A DNA stretch of 64,000 bases from contig CP145428.1 in assembly GCA_036867785.1 (NCBI GenBank), positions 124,001-188,000 of the forward strand. The letters are read 5' to 3'. The position numbers were made by a program, and so were the translations under genes. The notes under the pieces were generated by a model that did not search any database, was not told the origin of the DNA, and saw only the letters and a program-made list of their open reading frames with translations. Positions 20,012 through 31,195 of this stretch are shown here, one piece after another (within the stretch, counting starts at the first letter, position 1; each line of letters starts with the position of its first letter). This DNA comes from Plasmodiophora brassicae. Taxonomy: Eukaryota > Endomyxa: Phytomyxea > Phytomyxea > Plasmodiophorida.

Positions 20012-21275
20012 ATGGCGGGAGGTGATGGGTTGATTCCGGCGTTGTCGGACCCGCCATCATCCGCGAATCCGGATGTTGCAGCTGCGGCGGATGTTGCTGG
20101 CGCTATCGAGCTGCGCGACCTGAAGGCGGAGATCCTCGACCTCTTAGCCCAGTTGAAATTCGCGCATGGCTCGCTGCCTAGGGCCAGCCCCCCCGCAGCG
20201 CCAGCTGTCTCGTCTCCCGAAGTGCGCAACGACTCGTCGGATTCTCCGGTCATCAGCGCTGTGCCTTCCCTATTGCCTCTCCACGCTTCTGTGGCTTCGT
20301 CTCTGCCGAATTCCGTCGCCCCGTCGACGCAGCATCCCGTGTCCCCGTCGCCGCCGCCTATTGTTGTCCAGTCCCACGATATCCCGCGATTTTCGGGGGC
20401 GGACGGGCTGTCGACGATGCGTTGGTTGACCGCCTTCGCGCGGATCACCCAGACGCCGTTAACGTCTACCAGTCCGCTTTCCGACGCTGTGCAATGCATC
20501 TTGACGACGGCCTTGAAAGGATACGCCTTGGAGACTTATCTTGACCTTTCCGAGGACGCGTCAATGGCGGACGTGGCATCCGCCCTGCTTCATGATTTTC
20601 CGGAGCCGTCGTTAAAGCGGGTCGAAGCTGATTTTGACAATTTGAAGCAGACTTCCAGTGTGGTTCACCATTCGCGGGAGTTCCAGCGCTTGTACAAGAA
20701 GGTTCAACAACTCGACCCCTTGTATAGGCTGAGTCCGTCCCGTTTGGCGGAAAAGTTCCGCATGTCCTTGCACCCTGCACTTTCTGATGCCCTCTTCATT
20801 TACAACTACACCGAGTACGACAAGATGTTCGAGATGGCGATCCATCTCGAACCGAAGTATCCGATCGCCGCTGTCAACGCTATCGAGGTCGGAGGGGCGC
20901 AACCTTTGGTCTGCCACTATTGTGACGACCGAACACGATGAGTCAACCACACGGATTGACCGACTGAGGTCGGTCCGCGCCGTGGACGTTTATTGTACCT
21001 AGTGCGCTACGAAGGAGCCCAATTTGGTGCCGGCTGAGTCGCCAACACGACTCAGTCGTGACAACTATTGTCGCGAGGCTGGACATTTCATTGCGTCCTG
21101 CCCCAAGCGACCTCCGTGCCAGCACTGTCACAAGGTTGGTCACCGCTCCGCGCTGTGCCCCGAGCGGCCTGCCGCTGCTGGTCCTCCGCCGCCCCCACCC
21201 AGCGCCAGCGTCCCGCAGGCTGGTCCCCCGGGAAATGTGCCCGGGCGTCTGGGAACGGGTTCCCCAGTCGCCCAG
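20012..21275 (+). pseudogene. Gypsy A gag region
   Basis: Starts MAGGDGLIPALSDPP, includes the gag core (RWLTAFARITQTPLTS; LETYLDLSEDASMADVASAL) and a double zinc knuckle (CHYCREAGHFIASC and CQHCHKVGHRSALC). The region is split by the solo LTR at 20921-21063. Confidence 0.85.
20921..21063 (-). mobile_element. Solo LTR of family B inside gypsy A gag
   Basis: 143 bp, minus orientation, TG...CA ends, flanked by the 5-bp duplication ACTAT (20916-20920 and 21064-21068). Matches the gypsy B LTR (27054-27199). The second gypsy A copy near 61205 has the unoccupied site. Confidence 0.95.
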
Positions 21276-21329
21276 TAAACACTTCTTTTGGTTCCGAACC
21301 CAACTTTCTTCATGTTACGGATTTATTCT

Positions 21330-24300
21330 TTACGTCGGCTACATCTATACCACATCTATTGGTACCGGTCTGTCTCGTTATCGGCTCACGTCGCGTCAGT
21401 ACGCTCGCCTTGTTAGACTGTGGCGCGACGTCCAATTTTATCGACTGGTCGTTCTGTCGTCATCACGAAGTGCCTGTTCGCTCCAAATCGCGTGCCATTC
21501 CGGTTCGCGTCATTGACGGCCGTCATCTGGCCCCAATTACTCAGGAAACCGCCCCGCTACGAATCACCGTCGACGAATGTTTCGACAGTGACGTCGTCCT
21601 GAATGTCGAGGACCATGTCCTACCACCGGCACACGATGACGCTGTGACTGTGCGCGGCTGTGTCACGTCCACAAAAGAGGCTCCGCCACCGTCGCCGTTG
21701 CCGGTAACGGCTTTGGCAAGCCCTGTTACACTGCGTTACGTCGCCATCGTCTCGCGCCGATGTCAGTGGAATAAATCACTTCGTTATCGTCTTCATCAGA
21801 TTAACAGTCGTACGCGTTCTACGCGCTTCGAGGCGGCGAGCCCGCCGGCGCCCCGCGCGCCGGTGCCATCCAGTGCCAGTCCCGCGTCACTGTGTCTCTG
21901 CCCTGACCCTGCTTCTGCACAACGCGCCACGAACGCCCACTCCAGACCGCGCCACGCGCAAGAGAGTCCAGGCAGATCGCGCTAGCAGGGCAGGTCGTCC
22001 TACGGGAATCCAGAACCATTACCGGAACGTAAGCGCCAGGCGTACGCCGGTCGTACGGGCCTCAATCGCTTGCCTCAACCTCTTCTCGATATAACGTTGT
22101 CCGCCGGCGCCTTCGGCGTCGGTGTCGTCCCGAGCCAGGTCCTCCTCTCTGTGTCGTCATTGACGACTTTGCCCCAGCATATCGCGCCACACCTGTCAGC
22201 TCTAGCTACGCCACGATCCGTCTCGTGTCGCGTCAACAAGCCAAGACATACGAGCACGAGCAAGGTCGTGTTGTACATGATCCAGAGTCGAAGGTCCAGC
22301 CGGGACACGTCCGTTCGACCGCCTTCCGCATGCAACCGCGTGCCGTTGGAGGGGGCGTGTCGAGGACCATGTCCTACCACCGGCACACGATGACGCTGTG
22401 ACTGTGCGCGGCTGTGTCACGTCCACAAAAGAGGCTCCGCCACCGTCGCCGTTGCCGGTAACGGCTTTGGCAAGCCCTGTTACACTGCGTTACGTCGCCA
22501 TCGTCTCGCGCCGATGTTAGTGGAATAAATCACTTCGTTATCGTCTTCATCACTGAACATGATCCATTCGCCGCAGCATCCTGTCATCCTCGGCCTGCCG
22601 TGGTTGGCGGATACAAACCCTGACATCGATTGGCGGAGCCACCGTCTCCAGCATCGCGGCCCTCGCATCGCGGGGATCTCAATCCCGGCAGGAGACCTCC
22701 CTGCGTCTACGCATGCAGTTGATTCGGCGGCATCAGTCGAAACATTGCCGACTGCCTCAGCATCTGAGGTAGCCGAGGTGGAGGTAATTGCCCTCCCTGA
22801 GTTGGCCTCCGACGACGACGACGACGACGATTACTCCGAGTTCGGGACCGTCCCGGCTGCGGGCGTCGATAGCTCTAGCGCTTCCGTCATCGCTCCCGAT
22901 TGCCTCTCGGAGGTCGCTGTCACTGATACGGTGGCCGCCGGTCACAGTGAACCGCCTGCTGCTGTTGTCGACAGCTCTACCTCTCCCGCCCTCGCGCATG
23001 CCTGCCTCTCCGAGGTCGCTGCCGCTGCTACTGTGGCAGCGTGCCACAACGATCCGTTATTATCGTTCCCCTCGGGCCCCGAGCCGTCGTGCGTCCGGCA
23101 CCGTGGACCCGTCCGTCGAGGGGCGGGACAACGCCTCTCGCCGCCTCGCCCCTCTGGCGGGCTTCGTGGTCGCCACATTATTAATCTTTTGATGACTGCA
23201 TCCTTGGTCGCCCTGGCCTGGGTCCTTGGGTGGACTTATCTTCCATTCACGCGGCTCCCTTCCGGCGCCTCTGCGGAGCCCCTGATCTCGAACGCCGCCG
23301 ACGAGTCCTTCTTTACGCCCCTGGTCTCACCAGACGGTGACCCGGGGTCATCAACCTCGATTGCGTTCGTCAGCGCTGAGCCGTTTCTGGATGCTATCGT
23401 TGACGACGCAGCTTGTTACCTTCTGCATTATACTTGGACCGAACTCGACTCGGACTCAGTCTCCGGGCCTGCGCTTCCTGACGCCTATCGTGAGTTCTCG
23501 GACGTTTTCGCCACTGGCAGCCCGGCGTGCCTGCCTCCTCACCGCGCTTCCGATTGCCCCATCGATCTTAAGCCCGGCAAGGAGCCACCATTTTGTCGGC
23601 TATATGGTCTCTCCCAACGAGAGCAGGTGGCCCTCAAGCAGTATCTGGAAGCCAATTTAAAGTCGAATTTCATTCGCCCTTCCCGTTCTTCGGCCGGTGC
23701 GCCTATTCTGTTTGTACGCAAGAAAGACGGCTCGCTGCGACTTTGTGTCGATTACCGCGGCCTAAATTCTGCCACGATCAAGAACCGGTATCCACTGCCT
23801 CTTATTGACCAACTTCTTGCCAACCTTAGTCGGGCCACGATCTTCACGAAAATCGACCTGCGCAGCGCGTATAATCAAATTCGTATCCGCGAAGGGGACG
23901 AGTGGAAGACGGCGTTTCGCACCCCGTATGGACTCTTCGAATATTTGGTTATGCCGTTTGGCCTCGCAAACGCACCGGCTTCGTTCCAGTCGTTCATGAA
24001 TGATATGTTCAAGGATTACCTCGACCAGTTCGTTGTCGTATATCTGGACGACATCCTTATTTTTTCTGCGAACGTCGCCGATCATGAACACCATGTGCGC
24101 CTCGTCCTGGAACGACTTCGGGCTAGCAGTCTTACCGCTAAAATGGAGAAGTGTGTTTTCGGCGCCAAGGAGGTTGAGTTTCTCGGCTACCTCGTTTCTC
24201 GAGACGGACTGCGCCTCGACCCTGCCCGTATCGACACTATCCTGTCTTGGCAACCGCCACGAGATATCCATGGTCTCCAAGTATTCTTGGGATTCGCCAA

Positions 24301-26430
24301 TTTTTATCGCAAATTTATTCCTCACTTCGCGGAAATTGCTCTACCACTCACAAACCTGACGCGTGACGGTGTCGCCTTTATCTGGGATGCTGACGCTCAA
24401 GCTGCATTCGGCTCTCTGAAGGTTGCGTTCACATCGGCACCTGTCTTGGGCCATTTCGATCCTCATCAACCGTGTGATGTTTGCCATCGCTATGGTCCTT
24501 TCGCAAAAGGGCGGCGCAGATGGGGAGTTGCACCCGATCGCCTACTTCTCGCGGAAGCTGATTGCTGCCGAGATTAGCTATCCCATTTACGACAAGGAAC
24601 TCCTGGCGGTTGTGGAAGCGTTCACTAAGTGGCGGCAGTTCCTCGACTCAGATCAGCACCAAACGGTCGTGCATAGCGACCATCGTAACCTCGTCCACTT
24701 CATGTCTACCCACAAGTTAAACAGACGTCAGGTTCGCTGGTCTCAACTGCTTAGCGAATTCGATTTCGTGATTCATCATCGTCCGGGGCGACTTCATGGG
24801 AAGCCGGACGCCCTCACTCGTCGTCCGGAATACCAACCTTCGCCTGGTGACGAAGAAATTCTAGCAATGTCTCAACAGCTGCTTCCACCGCATCGCTTCT
24901 TCCGCCCGGACCCAGCTATTCTCTTTCTCCAGACCGGTACATCAGGCATCTCCCTTGTCGAACGTATTCGTCGCGAACAAGCCGATGACCCCTTCGTCCA
25001 GAAGACGTTATTATCGCTGGACGGGCCTCGTGGACGACGTTTCTGCGTTGCCGATGGTCTCTTATACAACGGAACCGCTCTCGTCGTCGCTGGTGAGGCC
25101 TGCAAGCTGGAAGTTCTGCACAGCCTTCACGACAACGTTACCGCCGGTCATTTTGGGGTTCGCAAGACATTGCAGCTCGTCAAGCGCGAGTTCTGGTGGC
25201 CCAAGATGTCCTCGTTCATCAAGTGTTACGTGGCGACCTGTGACACGTGTCGCCGCGTCAAACCTCCTCGCCATCGACCATCCGGCCTGCTACTTCCGCT
25301 ACCAATTCCAACCGCTCTCTGGTCCTCCATCTCAATGGACTTTATCGTCAAGCTCCCCTCCTCCCGCGGCTATGACTCTGTACTGGTCGTGGTCGACCGT
25401 TATTCGAAGATGGCAAACTTTGTGGCGTGTCGAGAATCCATTTCCGCGGATCAGCTTGCCGATCTGTTTCTTCAGAACGTGTTCCGTCTGCATGGCCTGC
25501 CCGACGACATTGTCTCGGATAGCGGACCCCAGTTCGTATCGTTGTTCTGGAAGCACCTCCTATGCCGTCTCGGCGTTGAACGCCATCTGTCATCATCCCG
25601 CCATCCCGAATCTGATGGCCAGACCGAGCGCGTCAACCAGATATTAGAGCAATACCTTCGCTGTTATGTGTGCTACCTGCAAGACGACTGGGAGCCATTA
25701 TTGCCGCTGGCCGAATTCTCTTACAATAACGTCGACCATTCGTCCACTGGAATGTCTCCCTTCTTCGCGAACTACGGCTACCACCCTCAGCTACGCGACC
25801 CTCGTCCTTGCAAACACGGTAGCTCCAATCCCTCTGCCGATGAACGCGTGGAGAACTTGACGGCCATTCGCCGTTACCTACACCGCCAACTGCATCGTGC
25901 TGTCAGCACCATGAAACGAGCTGCGGATCGGAAACGCCGACCTCATCCCGACTTCAAGATCGGGGAGTTGGTCATGCTCCGTCGAGGGGCAATTGCGACT
26001 GGCCGGCCATGCGGTAAGCTGGATGTCCAAATGCTCGGGCCTTTCGAAGTTAGTCGCATCGTTAATCCGGTCGCCTACGAACTCCTGCTCCCGGCATCCT
26101 TCCGCATCCACAACGTCTTCCACGCATCCCAACTGGAACCGTACGTCCCGAACGTGATACCCCATCGTGTGCAGCCTCCGCCACCCCCGATTCTGCTCGA
26201 CGACGACGACCAACCGCTGTTCATCGTGAAGGAGGTCCTGGACTCTCGATACCGTGCTGGTAAGCTGCAGTATTATATCGACTGGGAAGGGTACCCTGCA
26301 TCCGAGCACCTGGGAACCCGCCTCCAACTTGCAGGGCACCGGCGGATTCGATCGCCTGCTCGCGGCATTCCACGCTCGGTACCCAGACAAGCCCGGACCC
26401 CGTCTTCGACGCCCGTAAAAGGGGACTATT
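21330..26430 (+). pseudogene. Gypsy A pol region (protease, RT, RNase H, integrase, chromodomain)
   Basis: Protease has LLDCGATSNFIDW (Cys after the catalytic Asp) and ILGLPWL. A Ser/Ala/Asp-rich linker carries a hydrophobic stretch near 23160-23235. RT shows [32 protein letters not shown] and VVYLDDILIF (YLDD). RNase H, the HHCC zinc motif, an integrase core (WSSISMDFIVKLP; DIVSDSGPQF; SDGQTERVNQ) and a C-terminal chromodomain (LQYYIDWEGYP) follow. The chromodomain places it with chromoviruses. Interrupted by the TRIM-like element. Confidence 0.9.
21604..22552 (+). mobile_element. TRIM-like miniature LTR element (949 bp) inside gypsy A
   Basis: Two 195-bp LTRs (21604-21798 and 22358-22552; TGTCGAGG...CTTCATCA) around a 559-bp interior without coding potential. 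Flanked by the duplication CTGAA (21599-21603 and 22553-22557). The interior starts with GATTAACAGTCGTA, the same primer-binding-like site as the Copia elements here, and ends with a purine run (GGAGGGGGC). It looks whole for a non-coding element. LTRs nearly identical, so recent. Absent from the second gypsy A copy. Confidence 0.92.
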
Positions 26431-26431
26431 A

Positions 26432-26571
26432 TGTCACGGTCGAGTCGCTGTCTTGGCGACTCAGCCGGCACCTAATTGGGCGCAGCGCACTACTACAATA
26501 AACGTCCACGGCGTTGGACCGACCTCAGTCGGTCAATCCATGTGGTTGACACATCTTGCTCTGTCGTCACA
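26432..26571 (+). repeat. Gypsy A 3' LTR (140 bp)
   Basis: About one difference from the 5' LTR; preceded by the purine-rich tract AAAAGGGGA. Confidence 0.95.
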
Positions 26572-27053
26572 GGTCGGATATCAGCACGGATTTGTTCTTC
26601 GTTCTGGGTGGTGTTGGTGATCTTGGCGTGTTTGTTAGATGTATAGGCACTTTTTGTCCTTTGCAGACTTGAGAATGTTAATCATCTCGTCTTCATATTT
26701 CCAGAGGGCTTCTGTGAAGGAGTTTTTCCATAGTCTCGCGTATACGTCGCGTTCTTGTTGTAGTTTGTGGTGCAATGCGGTGCAGTGCAGGAGTTGATGC
26801 TCAATGGTTTCGGTTGCGTTCCCGCAGGCCGGCATTGAGATGACTCTCCGGCCATGTCTTGCAATTGGCTAATGTTATAGAGGTGCTGCCGTGCGCCGCA
26901 GTGTCCCGAGCGGGCGCGATTCAGCAGGGGGTGGGTATGGATTTTTCTGCTGTCGTATGCTATGTTTTTTTGCGTCGTCTCGATATCGTTGTCGGTTGGG
27001 AATTTCATCCCATTTGCTTTCTTTGAGGTTGTTCTTTAGATGATCTTCTAATC
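26572..27053 (-). pseudogene. LINE C-terminal end, zinc-knuckle-like
   Basis: Frames read HPLLNRARSGHCGARQHLYN and then MPACGNATETIEHQLLHCTA, the Cys/His pattern (C-x2-C-x7-H-x4-C) that follows RNase H in such LINEs, ending with a stop at 26635. 26572-26634 is the start of the 3' UTR. Confidence 0.65.
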
Positions 27054-27199
27054 TGTCACGACTGAGTCGTGTTGGCGACTCAGCCGGCACCAAATTGGGC
27101 TCCTTCGTCGTAGCGCACTAGGTACAATAAACGTCCACGGCGCGGACCGACCTCAGTCGGTCAATCCGTGTGGTTGACTCATCGTGTTCGGTCGTCACA
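27054..27199 (+). repeat. Gypsy B 5' LTR (146 bp)
   Basis: TGTCACGA...GTCGTCACA; ACAATAAACG and hairpin GACCGAC-CTCA-GTCGGTC at 27145-27162. Confidence 0.95.
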
Positions 27200-27234
27200 T
27201 TTTGACCGACTAACCTTCTGTCGTCGTCTTGTCT

Positions 27235-27445
27235 CGACTCGTATCGTATTGTGCCGTATCGTATCGTATTGTGCCGTATCGTATCGTATTGTGCCGTATC
27301 GTATCGTATTGTGCCGTATCGTATCGTATTGTGCCGTATCGTACCGTGCCGTACCGACTAACCTTCTGTCGTCGTATTGTCTCGACTCGTTTCGTATTGT
27401 GCCGTATCGTATCGTATTGTGCCGTATCGTACCGTGCCGTACCGT
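27235..27445 (+). repeat. Tandem repeats in the gypsy B leader
   Basis: About ten copies of a GTATCGTATTGTGCC-type unit (20 bp period, with half-units), interrupted by a copy of ACTAACCTTCTGTCGTCG from the leader start. Lies between the 5' LTR and gag. Confidence 0.9.
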
Positions 27446-28971
27446 TTCTATCGTTGGTACTGTATTGCATTCATGGCAGGAGGCGATGGGTCGATTCCGT
27501 CATTGGCGGACGACGTCCCATCGTCCGCGAATCCGGATGTTGCGGGTGCGTCGGATTTTGCTCTCGGTCCCCTGTCGCATCTGCACTTCGCGCGGGGTGT
27601 TCTGCCACTGGCGAATCATCTCCCTGCACGACCGCTCACCCCGCCTTCGCTCACTAGTACCGCTGCCGATTGGCCCGACGACTCTCTGTCCTGTTCGGAC
27701 CCTCACTCCCCGCCTGCCTTATCGTCCCTACACGTTTCTGCCGCCTCGACGTCTCTGCAGGACCCCGGCGGCGCGCCTCGGCATGACCCTGTCTCCTCGA
27801 CGTCGCAGCATATTGGCGCTTCGTCCGTTGGGGCTCGGGTGCCGGCGCCACGGGTGTCTCCGGGCCTACCCTTAACGTCTATTGTTGTCCAGTCACAAGA
27901 CATTCCGCGTTTTTCGGGAAGCGATGGTCTGTCGACGACGCGTTGGTTGACTGCGTTCTCTCGGATCACCCAGACATCGTTAACGTCTACAAGTCCTCTA
28001 TCCGGCGATGTGCAATGTGTCTTAACGACAGCCTTGCAAGGTCAGGCCCTTGAGACTTACCTCGACTTGCCTGCGGACGCGTCTATGGCGGACGTAGCGT
28101 CCGTCCTGCTCCATGACTTCCCGGGACCTTCGTTCAAGCAGGTTGAAGCGCAGTTTGACAACATGAAGCAGACTGCAGGTGTCGCTCACCACGCACTGGC
28201 ATTCCAACGCTTGTACAAGCACCTTCAACGGCTTGACCCATTTGTACAGACTCAATCCGGCCCGCTTGGCGGAAAAGTTCCGCCTCTCGTTGAACCCTGC
28301 GCTCTCCGAAGCGCTGTTCTTCTACAACTTCAGAGACTACGACAAAGTTCTCGAGATGGCGGTTCATCTTGAGTCGAAATACCCAATCGCCGCCATCAAC
28401 GCTGGCGGTGATGCAGGGGCACAACGCCTGGCTTGCCACTATTGTCGCGAAGTTGGGCATTTTATTGCGTCCTGCCCGAAGAGGCCACCGTGCCCGCACT
28501 GTCATAAGGTTGGCCACCGCTCATCGCTGTGTCCCGAGCGGACCGGCAACCCTCTCCGCGTCACTGATCTGTTCCTTATGACGTCTCCCTCAATACCGCA
28601 TCTATTGGTATCGGTACGCCTCGTTATCGGCTCACGCCGTGTCAACACTATCGCCCTGTTAGACTGTGGTGCGACTTCCAACTTCATCGACTGGTCGTTC
28701 TGTCGTCACCATGAAATACCGGTTCGCTCTAAATCGCGTGCCATTCCTGTTCGCGTCATCGACGGGCGACACCTGTCTCCAGTAACTCAGGAAACCGTCC
28801 CGCTACGTGCTACCGTCGGCGGATGTTTCGACAGCGATGTCGTCCTGAACATGATCCACTCGCCTCAACACCCTGTCATTCTTGGGCTGCCTTGGTTGGC
28901 GGATACAAGCCCAGATATCGATTGGCGTCAGCGCCGCCTACAGCGCCGCGGAGATACCCTCGTGGGGATCC

Positions 28972-29065
28972 GTACAGGAGACGTCCATGAGTCTGGGTCC
29001 TTCGTCTCTTCGGCGGGAACAGGAGACGTCCATGGGTCTGGGTCCTTCGTCTCTTCGGCGGGACC
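28972..29065 (+). repeat. 48-bp tandem duplication in gypsy B linker
   Basis: Two nearly identical copies reading GDVHESGSFVSSAGT and GDVHGSGSFVSSAGP, after the protease. Confidence 0.9.
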
Positions 29066-29932
29066 ATTTGCAACAGTAAAGCGCAAGGATAGTCTCTCAG
29101 CTGGGGTCTCACCTCCTGCACGAAGCGTTCCTGCGCCTGCGTGTGCCATCCCTTCAGCTGAATCACTCGAAACGTTGCCGCTTACATCCGTGTTTGTCGA
29201 CGGCAAGCTGGCTTCCGTAGCTAATGACGACCACCCGGAGTGCCACATTGCCACTGCTGCCGTCGACGACAGGCCGAGTCCTTCCGCTTTCGATTATGGT
29301 ATCCCGGGGGTCGCCGCCTTCAATGACACTGTTGCCACCAGCCGCACCGATCTCTTATCATTGCCCCGTTCAGGCTCCGAGTCCACGCCCCTTATGTCCT
29401 CCTTCCGGAACTGGGGCCCCGTTCGACGAAGGGTGAAACGGTCTCTCCCGCCGCCTCCCTCCAATGGTGGCTTCCGAGACGGCCACAGCCTCAATCTTCT
29501 GATGTTCGCAACCTTTGTCGCCCTGGCCTGGATCCTAGTTGGGTGGCCGTATTTTCCAATAGCACAGCTGTGTACGAGCGCCTCTGCGGAGCCCCCGCCC
29601 TTGAATGCGCCCGCCGAGTCCTTCTTTGCACCTTTTGCTACGTTAGAGGATGACCAGGCCTCATCAACCTCGATCGCGTTTCTCAACAACGATCTCATGT
29701 TCTTGGACGCCGCCGCACGTGCGTTTGCCCACAAGCTACATCGACGACAGATTCGTTCACCCCAATTCCTTAGCGAAGTTGATTTCGTTCATTGGACACC
29801 TGACGCCCTGACTCGTCGACTGGAGTACACACTGTCGCCTAATGATGAAGCAGTTCTTGCTAGGCCTCACCAAATGCTTCAACCCAGACAAGCCCGCAGC
29901 CCGTTCCCGGTGCGGCTAGAAGGGGACTATTA

Positions 29933-30078
29933 TGTCACGACTGAGTCGTGTTGGCGACTCAGCCGGCACCAAATTGGGCTCCTTCGTCGTAGCGCACTAG
30001 GTACAATAAACGTCCCCGGCGCGGACCGACCTCAGTCGGTCAATCCGTGTGGTTGACTCATCGTGTTCGGTCGTCACA
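29933..30078 (+). repeat. Gypsy B 3' LTR (146 bp)
   Basis: Matches the 5' LTR with about one difference; preceded by AGAAGGGGAC. Confidence 0.95.
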
Positions 30079-31195
30079 TAATCGGTCGGCTGCCAGGCGT
30101 CTCAAATGGAGTTTGTAGGAGGATATGAATGGGGAGTGTTCTACTCCGCATAGTCCTTTCTTGGCCGCCCGTTTGGCCAGTTTGTCGATTTCTTCGCTGT
30201 GCCCTATTTCAAGGAATTTCCTTCTGCGGGGGGTGGCGGAGTCCGAGTCTGAGTCATCGTCGCTGCTGCTATCAGAGTCGTTGGGCTCGCTGGGCTCTAT
30301 TTGGATGGGGTGGGTTTTGTCTACGTAGGCGGGTATTGGATTCTCACTGCTACTGTCCGTGTCGGAATGGTCGTAGTTGGTAGGAGAGGGCGGTGTCTGG
30401 TTTTGGATTTCTTTCAGTGTAAGACACGGGGGTTGCGAGTTGGCACAGTCATTCATCTTTTCACCGTCTGCTTCCGATAGGTCCTTGCGGTTTTCTACAG
30501 GTGTTCTCGGTTATGGTTTTGTTTCTGCACTGGGCTCAGGTCTTGTGTGCTTCCGCAGTCGCTTTGTGCTTCGGTGTCGTCCGTGGTTTCCCAGCGGGCT
30601 GCTCGGAGCTGGTTCGTCTTTCGGTAATGGCCAATGGGACGTGGCTAGGGATGAAGTGTACGTGTACCTCATTGTTGTTCGCTACCAGTTGGGCCAGTTT
30701 ATCTGCGCAGGCTGCCACCTCGTCATGTACCCTGTTGGGTCTTGTTGGGAGGGCCTGTAGTTGTCTGATCCTCGATAAAGAGTCCGAAAATATGTGTACT
30801 TTGGTGTCTTTGACGTCTTGTTCGGCGGCTGTGTCCAGGCCACATCCTAGTAATGAGTTCCGTCTCGTAACTGGATTGCACTATGATGGAGCTAAGTGCA
30901 GTTTCCCTTCCTCTGTAGGCGGGTCGGTCCTGTTATCAATATACAGGGCGGCTGCCCCTGCATTTTCTCCCGGTGTAAGGCTTCCGTCAGTCCATATTTC
31001 TACTGGTGCTTCTTGCGGTAGTAGTTCCCCTGCAAGGTGTTTGTCTATAGCCTCTGCTCTAGAACTTGTGTGGAATTGGACTCGGTAGAGGTTTTCTAGT
31101 ATCTGCTCGTCGATTTTTACTTTCGGGTGGACGTCCGTGTACGCTCTGGGCATGTATTCAGAGAGGGTATTTTCCATTATTTTGGGCAACGTTCA
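30079..31195 (-). pseudogene. LINE RNase H region
   Basis: Frame 31189-30881 contains VEIWTDGSLTPGENAGAAAL, the first RNase H catalytic Asp motif; HIFSDSLSRI follows in another frame near 30790, and FIPSHV near 30640. An acidic/serine-rich insert (SDSSSDDDSDSDS) and LAKRAAKKG follow. Cut at 30079 by gypsy B. Decayed: at least two frame changes. Confidence 0.7.

Larger units (their letters stand above)
19750..26571 (+). mobile_element. Gypsy A: Ty3/gypsy chromovirus-like element with two nested insertions
   Basis: LTRs of 140 bp at 19750-19889 and 26432-26571 differ at about one position; both sides carry the 5-bp target duplication GGTCG (19745-19749 and 26572-26576). Parts in order: short leader, gag (from 20012) with two CCHC knuckles, protease, a linker with a hydrophobic segment, RT, RNase H, integrase, chromodomain. 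It holds a family-B solo LTR (20921-21063) and a TRIM-like element (21604-22552). The coding region is broken, with roughly two or three breaks besides the insertions. Near-identical LTRs point to a recent insertion. A nearly identical copy starts at 59983. Confidence 0.95.
27054..30078 (+). mobile_element. Gypsy B: internally deleted Ty3/gypsy element
   Basis: LTRs of 146 bp at 27054-27199 and 29933-30078 differ at about one position; target duplication TAATC (27049-27053 and 30079-30083). Contains gag (from about 27473) with two CCHC knuckles, protease (LLDCGATSNFIDW) and the linker with a hydrophobic stretch near 29490-29550. Nearly all of RT, RNase H and integrase is missing; only a short scrap remains before the 3' LTR. 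It would depend on a helper, if it moved at all. Related to gypsy A but a separate family. The near-identical LTRs mean it moved recently despite the deletion. A few breaks in gag. Confidence 0.93.

Noticed and set aside
22788-23192. Small plus-strand frame repeated at 61973-62377
   Set aside because: Alternative frame of the gypsy A linker, conserved only because the two copies are nearly identical.
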